A stretch of DNA of 64,000 nt from Halobacteriovorax vibrionivorans (GCF_003346865.1 NZ_QDKL01000003.1:248001-312000); one strand, 5' to 3'. Positions 1 through 8,951 are shown, counted from the first letter of the stretch. Made by a program: numbers and translations. The notes: generated by a model from the letters alone, not told the origin.

Positions 1-40
1 AAATTTATACATTATATTCATGAATATAAAGGAGCTATTC

Positions 41-721
41 ATGAAAAAAATATTAATCATAGATGATGATCAAGAAATTCGAGACCTACTGCGTGCATTG
101 CTGGAAAGTAATTATAATATTATTGATGCCAGCAATCAGGATGAGGCCATAGCAATTGCTTGGCAAGAAAAACCAGACTTAATACTCTTGGATATCTTAT
201 TACAAAATGAATCAGGATTTGAGATTTGCTCACAATTGAAAATGAATGAGGAATTAAAAGATGTTCCAATTGTCTTTATTTCTTCAAAGAATAATGTCAA
301 CACAAGAGTTACTGGGTATCAATTAGGAGGTATAAACTTCATCAGCAAGCCGTTTGAGCCTTCTGAAGTTAAGAGTATTATTAATACGACACTAAAGTCG
401 GTCAATAATGAAAATGCCATGGAAGTTATAAACTATCGTGACATAGCTTTAAATGTACCTTCTCAAGAAGTTAAGATCAAAGGCCATCGTATTCATTTTA
501 CGTCTTCTGAATTTAAGATCATTCATCTTCTACTTAAGAATGAACAAAATGTTCTCGCAAGAGAAAAAATCCTAAACCATATTGCACCAGACAATCATAA
601 AGTGAATGACCGCATGATTGACACGTATATTAGTTCCATCAGAAAAAAGATTAAGGATTCTAATTATATTATTCGCAGTGTTTATGGCGAGGGTTACAAG
701 ATTCAAGAAATCTCTGCATAG
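41..721 (+). CDS. OmpR/PhoB-type response regulator
   Basis: A 226-residue two-component response regulator. The N-terminal receiver domain (about residues 1-120) has the acidic cluster IIDDDQEIR, the phosphoacceptor Asp in LILLDILL, the switch Ser in VFISSKNN and the Lys of ISKPFEPSE. The C-terminal winged-helix DNA-binding domain (about 130-225) ends with the family pattern MIDTYISSIRKKI and IRSVYGEGYKI. I chose the ATG at 41 because AAAGGAG lies 6 nt upstream; an in-frame ATG at 20 has no such site. No histidine kinase gene is visible nearby, so the signal is unknown. The stop codon lies inside a perfect hairpin (707-733). Confidence 0.93.
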   Translation: MKKILIIDDDQEIRDLLRALLESNYNIIDASNQDEAIAIAWQEKPDLILLDILLQNESGFEICSQLKMNEELKDVPIVFISSKNNVNTRVTGYQLGGINFISKPFEPSEVKSIINTTLKSVNNENAMEVINYRDIALNVPSQEVKIKGHRIHFTSSEFKIIHLLLKNEQNVLAREKILNHIAPDNHKVNDRMIDTYISSIRKKIKDSNYIIRSVYGEGYKIQEISA

Positions 722-733
722 TGCAGAGATTTC
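707..733 (+). terminator. 12-bp hairpin with the stop codon in its loop
   Basis: GAAATCTCTGCA (707-718) pairs perfectly with TGCAGAGATTTC (722-733). The three-base loop 719-721 is the TAG stop codon of the response regulator. A weak T-rich stretch (CATTTCT) follows, so it is a plausible intrinsic terminator or mRNA 3'-end protector. Confidence 0.6.
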
Positions 734-803
734 ATTTCTAACTAACTAATACAAAAGCCTGTTTAAAGAAATTTAATTAAAATTTAGACTACTTATCCTA
801 AAT

Positions 804-826
804 TTGACTCATGACTCAATTATACT
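804..826 (+). promoter_or_regulatory. putative leaderless promoter with TGACTCA direct repeat
   Basis: TATACT (821-826) lies exactly 6 nt before the ATG at 833, and no ribosome-binding site is present, so transcription would start at or beside the start codon. Just upstream, TGACTCA occurs twice in tandem (805-811 and 812-818), a possible regulator site at the -35 position. No good -35 box at 17 bp is visible. Confidence 0.4.
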
Positions 827-832
827 GAGTGT

Positions 833-1477
833 ATGAAAAAGCACATCATGGTTATTGACGACTGCTACGAAACCGCCAAGCTCCTTGCCACTAGCCTGCA
901 AAACACATTTAGCTTTCATGTCAAGTATCATACTAACCCATTCAAGGCCATTGAGGATATTAAAACTCTAGCATTACTTGGTGATGATAAACTCTATATC
1001 ATCTGTGATTACATGATGCCTCAAATGGATGGTATTGAATTATATGATGAGATTTCAATTCTGGATAAGAATATCAGCTTTATCCTCTTAACGAATGAAA
1101 ATGATAGCCAGGTGATTGAAGAGGCAGCAAGAAAAGGAATCGACCTCTTTCTATTAAAACAACAGGGTTTTGACGTTATTATTAATCAGATAAATAAGAT
1201 CATTAACGACGACAGCACTCTTGGCCATGAATTGATTGAGGTATTTGAAGTCACCGATATAGTACGAGGTTTTAAGATCGTTGAAAAAGGCTTTGGGCAT
1301 TTGAAATTAATCACAAAAGAAGAAATCCCTCGTAATGCGATTATAAAGATAGGTACAGGTTCAAACGATAATGATATCTACCGAGTTAATAGCTGCAAGA
1401 TAGTTAATGATAAAATTGAAGTTGACTGCTCACTACTTACCTCAGAGGCACCGGCAAGACATCTTAGAGCTGCTTAG
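833..1477 (+). CDS. Receiver-domain protein with unassigned C-terminal domain
   Basis: A 214-residue protein. Residues 1-125 form a receiver domain: MVIDDCYE supplies the acidic pocket, IICDYMMPQMDG the phosphoacceptor Asp, and the switch Thr is in FILLTNEND. The usual KPF lysine region is altered to FLLKQQGF. Residues about 135-214 are a short beta-rich domain I cannot name; it is not a recognisable DNA-binding or GGDEF/EAL output domain. The gene has no Shine-Dalgarno site and a -10-like box 6 nt before the ATG. Its 3' end overlaps the convergent subtilisin gene by 14 bp. Confidence 0.8.
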   Translation: MKKHIMVIDDCYETAKLLATSLQNTFSFHVKYHTNPFKAIEDIKTLALLGDDKLYIICDYMMPQMDGIELYDEISILDKNISFILLTNENDSQVIEEAARKGIDLFLLKQQGFDVIINQINKIINDDSTLGHELIEVFEVTDIVRGFKIVEKGFGHLKLITKEEIPRNAIIKIGTGSNDNDIYRVNSCKIVNDKIEVDCSLLTSEAPARHLRAA

Positions 1478-2867
1478 TAAATTTGTATCGATGAAAAATA
1501 ACAACGGCCATGATAAAGAAAAGGCCAACAAGTGTTCCATTTCCGCCTTGGCCACCACTTACATCTTCAATAGTCCCACATGCTCCGCCACTTTTGTTAC
1601 CAGAAGAAAATCCATCATTTAAGGCAGCTGTACCACCCACAAGGACCGGATCTTTATAACTAAAGTTAGCATTAGGAGTTGTGTTATAAGCAAGAGAGAC
1701 AGCCTCATATGGATCCACAGCACCTTTAGAACAACTCTCTTTGTCACAATAATATGAAACAGCTGTTTGAGTAATAATTTGTCGAACTTGATCTGGATAT
1801 AGGCCTGGATTTGCTTGGTAAATCATTGCAGCTGTTGCAGAGATAAAACCTGCGGCCATTGATGTTCCATTCATACTAGCAAATGACTCAGTACTTGGTG
1901 TGGTCTGACCACTATTTACTGTTGATAAAATCCCATCTCCTGGGGCAGCAATATCAACAATGCTACCAAAGTTTGAATATGTTGAACGACTTCTTGATTG
2001 ATTAACAGCACCGACTCTTAAAACACCTCGACAATTTGCAGGGGTATAAAATGTTGCATCTGCATTTGAGTTTCCTGTTGCAACAACCACTACTGCACCT
2101 TGTGACTTCGCAAAGTCAATCGACTCTTGCATATAACGACTACAACTTCCGCGGGCCCCTAAAGACATATTAATAACTTTTGCAGGATTTGGATTTTGGC
2201 CAGCTCCTCTCACACTTCCACCAGCGGCCCAGCGTACAGCATCTGCAATATCAGATGTTAACCCACCACATGCACCTAAAACTCTTACCGGAAGAAGATT
2301 GATACCTTTTGCGGCACCAACAATACCGTAGTTATTATCAGAGCGAGCAGCAACGATTCCTGCGATATGAGTCCCATGCCATGTTGAAGAACTTGAGCCT
2401 GCACTACAAGTGCCAGAATTATCACCGAAGTCCCCTTCATCACTTGGATCACTATCACGGCCTCCACCGTCGCGAGAATTGGCACCATCGGAGATCATGT
2501 CATAGCCTCCCACAACATTTTGATTTAGTTCAAAATGTGATGTGATACCAGTATCAATAATGGCCACTGTTACATTTGGCCCACCGTCGGCCAATGCATA
2601 TTCACGAGCATGATAGAATGAATTTGAAAGATAATTATTGAAGTACCATTGGTTAGAATAATAGGTATCATTATACTCACCGTAGTGAGCAAATAGTCTC
2701 CTATCCTCTTCCACATATTCAATATCGCCTGAAATAGAAAAGCTTGCAAAGCTTGTTGTAGGATTTGCGATTGATGTTTCGCTTGAGCCATCTTTATATT
2801 TAACAATATAATTGGCCGAAAGATTGGCCGCGAAACTCGCGGCCAGAGCAAGTATTAAAAAGCGCAT
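1464..2867 (-). CDS. Secreted subtilisin-like serine protease (S8) with C-terminal anchor
   Basis: A 467-residue S8 protease. An N-terminal signal peptide (MRFLILALAASFAANLSA) is followed by a short prodomain-like region. The catalytic triad lies in VAIIDTGIT (Asp), WHGTHIAGI (His) and NGTSMAAGF (Ser). After the protease domain, a Gly-rich linker (SGGQGGNGT) leads into a hydrophobic helix (LVGLFFIMAVVIF) and a short basic tail. This resembles the sorting tails of secreted bacterial proteases (GlyGly-CTERM-like), but no sorting enzyme is in the window. The internal ATG at 2867 is preferred over the ATG at 2873 because AAGGA overlaps the first and sits 5 nt before the second. The 3' end overlaps the convergent receiver gene by 14 bp. 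Confidence 0.92.
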   Translation of the reverse strand: MRFLILALAASFAANLSANYIVKYKDGSSETSIANPTTSFASFSISGDIEYVEEDRRLFAHYGEYNDTYYSNQWYFNNYLSNSFYHAREYALADGGPNVTVAIIDTGITSHFELNQNVVGGYDMISDGANSRDGGGRDSDPSDEGDFGDNSGTCSAGSSSSTWHGTHIAGIVAARSDNNYGIVGAAKGINLLPVRVLGACGGLTSDIADAVRWAAGGSVRGAGQNPNPAKVINMSLGARGSCSRYMQESIDFAKSQGAVVVVATGNSNADATFYTPANCRGVLRVGAVNQSRSRSTYSNFGSIVDIAAPGDGILSTVNSGQTTPSTESFASMNGTSMAAGFISATAAMIYQANPGLYPDQVRQIITQTAVSYYCDKESCSKGAVDPYEAVSLAYNTTPNANFSYKDPVLVGGTAALNDGFSSGNKSGGACGTIEDVSGGQGGNGTLVGLFFIMAVVIFHRYKFTKQL

Positions 2868-2926
2868 ACTCATCCTTGAGTCTTTGTGTCGGTCATTCGA
2901 CTATCACTAGCATCCTGCCGGTGACA

Positions 2927-2942
2927 TGCTTATATATAAGCA
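2927..2942. promoter_or_regulatory. 16-bp perfect palindrome upstream of the subtilisin gene
   Basis: TGCTTATATATAAGCA is a perfect palindrome 60 bp upstream of the subtilisin start. Its AT-rich centre could hold a -10 element on the minus strand, and a TTGGCA (reverse strand, 2955-2950) lies nearby. It is a candidate operator. Confidence 0.4.
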
Positions 2943-3086
2943 CGAACCGTGCCAATTGTTCATTTTAAGATATCCACTACATACAAAGATATGCTGTCAA
3001 AATGAACCACATTAGGGCCAATGTGCTTACACAAAGGTGTCATCTTTGTGACTTAAATAAAATTAAATTTGGATAATAAATGTTAA

Positions 3087-3476
3087 TTAGGATTCGATAA
3101 GAGTGACTTTCCACCTGCGATTGTCAGGGTCTGTAAGAAAGAAAAACTGGATTCCTTCATGGACAAGAATTTCTGGTGAGCGCTCACTCGATAATATATT
3201 TAGATCTTCACCTGAGCTTTCAAGACGGTAATTTACAAACTCCACCTTCTTTTGAAGCTCGATTAATTCATCTTGAGTGCTAACGATAAAATCAAAGACA
3301 ATATTATTTCCAACTTGAGCAAGCTTTGGCCTTTCAATGACGAGAAAGCGTATTTGATCGTTATAGAGAACAATAGAGTCAGATGCATTTTCTATTTCTA
3401 AGTCAAATACATCACTTAAAAAAGATGATGTAAGATGTGCATTTGAACTGAATAAAATGACCTGACCGAGTTTCAT
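3087..3476 (-). CDS. VOC (glyoxalase/bleomycin-resistance fold) protein
   Basis: A 129-residue protein with the beta-alpha-beta-beta-beta pattern of one VOC module pair. It starts LGQVILFSSNAHLTSSFLSDVF and ends with the typical FFLTDPDNRRWKVT strand. The metal-ligand positions are not clearly conserved, so enzymatic activity is uncertain. Its ATG lies 3 bp downstream of the stop codon of the trypsin-like gene, so the two are probably co-transcribed. Confidence 0.7.
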   Translation of the reverse strand: MKLGQVILFSSNAHLTSSFLSDVFDLEIENASDSIVLYNDQIRFLVIERPKLAQVGNNIVFDFIVSTQDELIELQKKVEFVNYRLESSGEDLNILSSERSPEILVHEGIQFFFLTDPDNRRWKVTLIES

Positions 3477-3479
3477 TCT

Positions 3480-4409
3480 TTAATTATTACGGCGACTTTC
3501 GATATCGTCAATAATGGCACCAATTTTTAAAACTGACTCTCCATCACAACCATCTTCTTCACAATAAACAACACGATTACATTGCTTCTCAGTGTCCCAA
3601 ATAAGATCATCATGGCCACGAATTAAAAGCCCTACCATCTCATGTGTTTTCTTATCAAAGACAGGGCCACCGCTATTGCCACCAAACGCATCAAGATTTG
3701 TATTGTAGAAAAGCTCATCATCATAGCGAACAAAACCATTAGTTGAATAACGAGATAGGAAACCATTAGGGTGTCCAATCATATAAACTTCATCACCATT
3801 TTGAAGTAGGTCTTTTTTTATCTTAACTGGCCTACGCCCACCTTCTACATTACGATCTAATTCGATAAGTGCGTAATCAAAGGTCTTATCTCTTGTTTGA
3901 TGATACGCTAAGATCTTACTACAGTGATAGACTTGGCTTTTAACAAAGTATTGAACCTTATTTTTAGATCCTAAATCGGCCCTTGCATCAAAGACAAAGC
4001 TTTTTCGATCACATGCTAATTGATAATTTTGAATACAATGAGCTGCTGTTAAAACAGTTTTAGGTCCAACTAGTACAGAGCTGCACCCACCATAGGCCAA
4101 GTCATTTAGAAACTCGTTTTCACCTTCACACATTTTGGCCTTTTTAAAGAAATTCTGTCCCTTAGCACTATATAATTTACCATCTAGGATTTCATTTAAA
4201 CTGAAGCGATTAACCATAAGAGCTGTCGCATGTGCACCATTTTTTACGTCCTGAGATAACTCACCTGTCGTATCAGCAATATCTAGCTCACCGTAAATGG
4301 CCTTATCAAGATGCTTAAAAAACGAAGCAGCACTATTAGCAACAGATGCATTTGAATTAAGAGTTAAAAAACAAAGTAAAGCTGTGAAAATGTAATTAGA
4401 TAATCTCAT
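3480..4409 (-). CDS. Secreted trypsin-like serine protease (S1)
   Basis: A 309-residue exported peptidase. The signal peptide begins MRLSNYIFTALLCFLTL and ends near NSNASVA. The triad is visible as VLTAAHCIQ (His), FDYALIELDR (Asp) and FGGNSGGPVFD (Ser). The C-terminal part is cysteine-rich (CNRVVYCEEDGC), suggesting disulfides. The start at 4409 was chosen because it begins the signal peptide and has AGGGCGG just upstream; a longer in-frame start at 4448 adds 13 residues ahead of the signal. It lies directly upstream of the VOC gene. Confidence 0.9.
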   Translation of the reverse strand: MRLSNYIFTALLCFLTLNSNASVANSAASFFKHLDKAIYGELDIADTTGELSQDVKNGAHATALMVNRFSLNEILDGKLYSAKGQNFFKKAKMCEGENEFLNDLAYGGCSSVLVGPKTVLTAAHCIQNYQLACDRKSFVFDARADLGSKNKVQYFVKSQVYHCSKILAYHQTRDKTFDYALIELDRNVEGGRRPVKIKKDLLQNGDEVYMIGHPNGFLSRYSTNGFVRYDDELFYNTNLDAFGGNSGGPVFDKKTHEMVGLLIRGHDDLIWDTEKQCNRVVYCEEDGCDGESVLKIGAIIDDIESRRNN

Positions 4410-4466
4410 AACCGCCCTTAAAATAATCGTAGACCAGTTATAGGACAAATTTGGTTCAAAAACTAT

Positions 4467-5300
4467 CTAATCTGTAATATTTCCAGCCTCATGTACACGA
4501 AAATACAGCTGTTTTACACTATTTAGGCGTGTTTTAAGACGTTTTAGATATTTCCAATGAAACTTTTCGCTAGCAGTGTGTATATCCGTCATTTCATCTT
4601 CACTGCCTTCAAGCCTTACAAGATGTTGTAGAAATGACTTCTTAGAGATGCCAATAAGCCAATTTTCATGAATGTCTTGGATCTTGTGGATATTTTCTAA
4701 TAATTCTAAGTTCTGATTTAAAGTTTTAGAAAACCCAAAGCATGGATCCAGAATTAAGCGATCCATATCGAAATTATGCTCGCTTAAGAAAGCAATCTTA
4801 AGATTGAAAAATTCTCTTATAGAATTAAAGTCTAGGTTCTCGTTGAGATAATCCATGTGAGAATTTGCTAAGTTTCGCTTAGGTGCAAGATTATGACAAA
4901 GTATATAGCGCATCTTAGGATACTTTTTAAAGAGGGCGAGCCCTTCCTTATCAATGGCCCCAGAAACATCATTCCAAATAACTTCACTAAAATAATGGCC
5001 ATACGAGTGCATAAACTCTTCCATTGTTTCAACTTTATAAGTATCAATCGATATGGTTTTAAAGGCCTTAAGACGATCTAAGTGCTGTGAGATATACTCA
5101 TCAAGTCTTTGCCATTCTTGCTTAAAAGAGATGGCCTCATTAAAAGGGGCCGTACTTTCAGCGCCAATATCAAGGCCATATTTTGCTTGCTGGAATTTTT
5201 CAAGTTGGCCGATTTGAAAATCATTATCGAGATTTCTATGGCCGTCAGAGAATGAATTAGGGGTAGCGTTAACTACCCCTAAAAATAAAATATTTGTCAT
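4467..5300 (-). CDS. folP: Dihydropteroate synthase
   Basis: A 277-residue enzyme of folate synthesis that joins p-aminobenzoate to the pterin pyrophosphate. Signatures are GVVNATPNSFSDG near the N-terminus, LDIGAESTAP for the second conserved loop, DPCFGFSKTLNQNLELL and the late GISKKSFL. The usual SxRPG-type loop is replaced by AESTAPFN. The ATG lies 13 bp after the ftsH stop; ftsH-folP adjacency is also found in Enterobacteria. No Shine-Dalgarno is evident, which fits coupling to ftsH translation. Confidence 0.92.
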   Translation of the reverse strand: MTNILFLGVVNATPNSFSDGHRNLDNDFQIGQLEKFQQAKYGLDIGAESTAPFNEAISFKQEWQRLDEYISQHLDRLKAFKTISIDTYKVETMEEFMHSYGHYFSEVIWNDVSGAIDKEGLALFKKYPKMRYILCHNLAPKRNLANSHMDYLNENLDFNSIREFFNLKIAFLSEHNFDMDRLILDPCFGFSKTLNQNLELLENIHKIQDIHENWLIGISKKSFLQHLVRLEGSEDEMTDIHTASEKFHWKYLKRLKTRLNSVKQLYFRVHEAGNITD

Positions 5301-5313
5301 ATTTGATAATAAA

Positions 5314-7248
5314 CTATGCTAATTTTGGATCATCGATAGGTTTATTGACAGCATCAGACTTCTTTTCTTCTGAAGCTTCTTCTTTTTCTCCAGAAAGTGT
5401 TGAAGAAGACTTTGAAGACTCTTCATCAATAACTGGAACACCAATATCCTTACCGGCAACAAGATCATTGATCTGATTGATATCAAGCGTTTCCCAAACA
5501 ACAAGCCCTTCAGCTAAGCGGTTTAAGGCATCACGATTATCAGTTAGAATCTTCTTTGCAAGCTTATAATTCTCATCTAGGAAGCGGTGAATTTCTTCAT
5601 CAATATCCTTAGCTGTTGCTTCTGAGTAACCTACACCTTCACTTGGTGCAGTTGAACCGAATGGAGATGCGCCTGGTTGAGAGAAGTTTCTCGGTCCCAT
5701 CTTCTCACTCATCCCCCAAGAACAAACCATGCTAGAAGCAAGTTGTGTTGCTCTTTCGATATCATTTGAAGCACCATTAGAAATTTCGTTAAATACGATC
5801 TCTTCTGCTACACGTCCACCCATTAGGAAGGCAATATAGTTTTCAGATTTTTCTAATGTTAGGTTGTGCATATCTTCATCTGGAAGAGTTTGTGTAACAC
5901 CTAGAGCTCCACCACGAGGCATAATTGATACCTTGTGAATTGGATCTGCTTTTGGAAGATTAAGTCCCACAAGAGTGTGACCAGCTTCGTGATATGCTGT
6001 AACTTTCTTCTCAAAATCAGAAAGTACCATCGACTTTCTTTCAGGCCCCATAAGGACTTTATCTTTAGCTTGTTCAAAATCAATCATTTGAAGAACTTTC
6101 TTACCATAACGAGCGGCAAATAAAGCGGCCTCATTAACAAGATTAGCAAGGTCTGCACCAGTAAAGCCTGGAGTACCCTTTGCAATAACTTCAAGATCTA
6201 CATTTGTATCAAGAGGTGTCTTTCTTGTGTGAACTTTAAGGATTCCAAGACGTCCACGAACATCTGGAGGTCCAACTGTTACACGACGATCAAAACGACC
6301 AGGACGTAGTAGGGCCTTATCAAGAACATCAATTCTATTTGTCGCAGCAATTAGAATAACGCCTTCATTGGACTCAAAACCATCCATTTCAACAAGAAGT
6401 TGGTTTAGTGTTTGTTCACGCTCATCGTGTCCACCACCCATACCGTGTCCACGGTGGCGTCCAACAGCATCAATCTCGTCGATAAAGATGATACATGGAG
6501 CATTCTTCTTACCTTGTTCAAAAAGGTCACGTACACGAGAGGCACCAACACCAACAAACATCTCAACAAAATCAGAACCTGAAATTGAAAAGAATGGAAC
6601 ACCTGCTTCACCAGCAACGGCACGGGCCATAAGTGTTTTCCCTGTCCCTGGAGGACCTACTAATAAAACACCTTTAGGGATTTTCCCGCCGAGGTTAGTA
6701 TATTTCTTTGGATCTTTTAAGAAGTCCACAACTTCGGCCAATTCTTCTTTGGCCTCTTCAACACCTGAAACATCTTTGAATGTAACCTTCTTATCATGTG
6801 GTGATAAGAGACGTGCTTTTGATTTCCCGAAACTCATGGCCTTTCCACCACCAGCTTGTAGCTGACGTAAGAAGAAGATCACAATGAGGAATAAGAAAAT
6901 CATTGGCCCCCAGTGCAGTAAGAAAGTCGTGAAGACATTTTGTTTTTCTTCCGCTTCATACTCTGGGTAGATTCCGTGTGACTCTAAAATTTTAAAAGTT
7001 TCTGTACCTGTTGTCCCTGTTGTTTCAAACCAAGCACCTTGCTCATAACCATCTTTGAATTTACCAAGAATCTTATCCTTTCCCTTAAGAACGACTTTCT
7101 CAACGTGCTTACTCTTGATTGCGCTAACGAAATCAGGATAAGTCACTGGCTTATAAGTCTGTCTGCTCTCTGAAGAGATCTTTGCGATTGCCGCAAACAT
7201 GAGGATTAAGATGATCCAAAGAAGTAACGTTTTGTTTTGTCCTTTCAT
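5314..7248 (-). CDS. ftsH: ATP-dependent zinc metalloprotease FtsH
   Basis: A 644-residue inner-membrane AAA+ protease that degrades misfolded membrane proteins and regulatory substrates. Two transmembrane helices (about residues 8-24 and 108-128) flank a periplasmic domain. The AAA module contains GPPGTGKT (Walker A), [11 protein letters not shown] (Walker B) and the second-region-of-homology pattern [19 protein letters not shown]. The zinc-protease domain carries HEAGH. The C-terminus is a charged low-complexity tail. AAGGA lies upstream of the ATG. It stands between tilS and folP in one orientation. Confidence 0.98.
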   Translation of the reverse strand: MKGQNKTLLLWIILILMFAAIAKISSESRQTYKPVTYPDFVSAIKSKHVEKVVLKGKDKILGKFKDGYEQGAWFETTGTTGTETFKILESHGIYPEYEAEEKQNVFTTFLLHWGPMIFLFLIVIFFLRQLQAGGGKAMSFGKSKARLLSPHDKKVTFKDVSGVEEAKEELAEVVDFLKDPKKYTNLGGKIPKGVLLVGPPGTGKTLMARAVAGEAGVPFFSISGSDFVEMFVGVGASRVRDLFEQGKKNAPCIIFIDEIDAVGRHRGHGMGGGHDEREQTLNQLLVEMDGFESNEGVILIAATNRIDVLDKALLRPGRFDRRVTVGPPDVRGRLGILKVHTRKTPLDTNVDLEVIAKGTPGFTGADLANLVNEAALFAARYGKKVLQMIDFEQAKDKVLMGPERKSMVLSDFEKKVTAYHEAGHTLVGLNLPKADPIHKVSIMPRGGALGVTQTLPDEDMHNLTLEKSENYIAFLMGGRVAEEIVFNEISNGASNDIERATQLASSMVCSWGMSEKMGPRNFSQPGASPFGSTAPSEGVGYSEATAKDIDEEIHRFLDENYKLAKKILTDNRDALNRLAEGLVVWETLDINQINDLVAGKDIGVPVIDEESSKSSSTLSGEKEEASEEKKSDAVNKPIDDPKLA

Positions 7249-7351
7249 TAAAATCCTTTTTAATTTACTTTACTCATAAATTATTTAAATACTTACTATT
7301 TGTTCACAATACTGTTTCTAAAAAATAAAGCTATATTGTAACCTCATAGTT

Positions 7352-7373
7352 ACTAAAATGGTATCATTTTAGT
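7352..7373. promoter_or_regulatory. 9-bp inverted repeat between tilS and ftsH
   Basis: ACTAAAATG (7352-7360) and CATTTTAGT (7365-7373) form a perfect inverted repeat around GTAT. It lies 20 bp downstream of the tilS stop and about 100 bp upstream of ftsH. There is no T-run, so an operator or mRNA hairpin is as likely as a terminator. Confidence 0.4.
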
Positions 7374-7392
7374 GAGTGTCAAGCCTAGTTAT

Positions 7393-8541
7393 TTAAAGCC
7401 ACACTAAAACTTTACCGGCTTTACGCCATGAGTAATGAACTGGTTGTTTAATTTCCGAAAAAATTTTTCTTAAAGTTGAGTTCTCTAGTGGAGTTTTCTT
7501 GAGACTATGCTTTGCATTAGTATTATTTGATAAGAATGGAACACCTTCAGGAATCTGCGTAGTTTTATTATTTAAGAATTCTAATTTACAACCCTTTTTA
7601 ACAACGGCCAAATAAGGACCAAAAGCATAGACCCTAATTCCACCAGAAAAATCTAATGGCCCAAGCCTTGGACTATTAATTAGTCCCTCTAATTCATTAA
7701 ATTGTTTGTAAGTCTTTCCTCGTGTTGTTGAGGCTTGAGATAAAATGGTTTTTTTCAAATTCTCATCAACACACCCGTGGTGTTTAATAAGTATCCCCCA
7801 CTTTCTTTTAATAATCTTATAATTCTTGTCCTCAAGCCCTTCCTTTATCTTTTTCATGCGATTCATGCGCTCGCAATAATGCTTAAGGTAGCCAGGCCAA
7901 CGAGATGAGATTGATTCTTTTACAATCTTTCTAATATGATTTCGCTCAAAGCGTATATCTTCATTTGAATAATCTTCTAGCCAAGTGAGCTTGGCCAATT
8001 TGGCGTATTTTAGAATATGTTTTTTTGAAAAAGCAAAAAGTGGCCTATACACTCTCCCGTTGCGGTATGGGATGCCTAGATCAATATCTTTTCCTTGAGA
8101 CTTAAATTGCTGCAGTAGAGACCACTCAAAGCAATCATCTAAATGATGGCCCGTAACGAGTAACTCATCATTTTCTAAATCATTCTTTAAAATGTCATAG
8201 CGCAATTTTCTGGCCTGTGCTTCAAAGTTTCCATCATTAAGACTTAGCTCTACTTTGAGAGACTTCATCGGGATCTGATACTTATGAGCAAAGTTTCTTA
8301 CAAGATGCCTTTCGGCCCTAATCTCTTCTCTTGTCCCATGGTCAACGTGTATAAGCCTAACGTTGGCCCCGGCCATTAGAAGTAAATGCGTTAAGGCAAT
8401 AGAATCAAGCCCACCACTACATGCCACGACTATAGGGGCCGAAAAATCAAAGTTCATCTCTTTGTTGAAACGGATGAAATGAGCAAGCATTTGCTTGGCC
8501 TTTTGTGGCAACTGTTTTTGTTTAATCTCTCTTAACGACAT
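7393..8541 (-). CDS. tilS: tRNA(Ile)-lysidine synthase
   Basis: A 382-residue PP-loop ATPase that converts C34 of the CAU-anticodon isoleucine tRNA into lysidine, switching its decoding from AUG to AUA. The PP-loop VVACSGGLDSIALTHLL is near residues 37-54, followed by LIHVDHGTR and the family motif VTGHHLDDCFEW. The C-terminal substrate domain is shorter than in E. coli. ftsH lies downstream, as in several bacterial lineages. A tRNA gene with anticodon CAT is transcribed divergently from a promoter that appears to overlap the tilS promoter. Confidence 0.93.
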   Translation of the reverse strand: MSLREIKQKQLPQKAKQMLAHFIRFNKEMNFDFSAPIVVACSGGLDSIALTHLLLMAGANVRLIHVDHGTREEIRAERHLVRNFAHKYQIPMKSLKVELSLNDGNFEAQARKLRYDILKNDLENDELLVTGHHLDDCFEWSLLQQFKSQGKDIDLGIPYRNGRVYRPLFAFSKKHILKYAKLAKLTWLEDYSNEDIRFERNHIRKIVKESISSRWPGYLKHYCERMNRMKKIKEGLEDKNYKIIKRKWGILIKHHGCVDENLKKTILSQASTTRGKTYKQFNELEGLINSPRLGPLDFSGGIRVYAFGPYLAVVKKGCKLEFLNNKTTQIPEGVPFLSNNTNAKHSLKKTPLENSTLRKIFSEIKQPVHYSWRKAGKVLVWL

Positions 8542-8581
8542 GATAATTTACAAATTCCTTAATATTAACTTAAATATAATA

Positions 8582-8610
8582 TTGACAATTAACTCGCAAG
8601 TCACTAATAT
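8582..8610 (+). promoter_or_regulatory. Strong promoter for the CAT tRNA; -35 overlaps a divergent -35 for tilS
   Basis: TTGACA (8582-8587), a 17-bp spacer and TAATAT (8605-8610) form a near-consensus sigma-70 promoter 24 bp before the tRNA. The same bases read on the minus strand give TTGTCA (8588-8583), followed after 18 bp by TATTAA. The two -35 boxes overlap. Confidence 0.75.
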
Positions 8611-8634
8611 CCTATCATTCTTTTGAATGTATGT

Positions 8635-8711
8635 GCGAATGTAGCTCAGTTGGTTAGAGCGACGGATTCATATCCCGTAGGTCGGCAGTTCAAATCTGCC
8701 CTTTCGCACCA
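8635..8711 (+). tRNA. tRNA with anticodon CAT (elongator Met or Ile2)
   Basis: A 77-base cloverleaf with encoded CCA. The acceptor stem is GCGAATG with CTTTCGC (one T-T mismatch). The D arm is GCTC-loop-GAGC, the anticodon arm ACGGA-TTCATAT-CCCGT with CAT at 8669-8671, and the T arm GGCAG-TTCAAAT-CTGCC, with discriminator A. G1-C72 pairs, so it is not the initiator. The base pair closing the anticodon loop is A-C. Elongator methionine or TilS-modified isoleucine tRNA cannot be separated with certainty by eye; the anticodon arm resembles Bacillus-type elongator Met. Confidence 0.9.
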
Positions 8712-8951
8712 TTCTTTTCTATCTAAGCTCCCAAAAACTCGTTAACAAGGTAAACAAAGTTTAAACAAATAAACTCGAGCTACCGTTCATTTTTTTTACA
8801 CTGTTTAACCACTACACAGTAACTTACTAAACTAAATTCCGATACTTACACCAGTTTTCAGTAGTTTAAAGTTTTTACACCCGTGAACTTGTTTCATGGA
8901 ACATGGCATCATTCCTGCAACTCTAATAACATCGTATCAAATAGGAATGAC

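Noticed and set aside
1407..1622. Plus-strand frame spanning the receiver-gene end and the subtilisin
   Set aside because: It bridges two convergent genes, lacks a ribosome-binding site and matches nothing recognisable.
6368..6865. Plus-strand 165-codon frame opposite ftsH
   Set aside because: It is antisense to the conserved AAA domain of ftsH and has a Pro/Ser-rich composition typical of shadow frames.
8795..8882. Three TTACAC boxes upstream of the barrel-protein gene (8796, 8846, 8875)
   Set aside because: Spacing is irregular and flanks differ; short A/T-rich hexamers recur by chance here.
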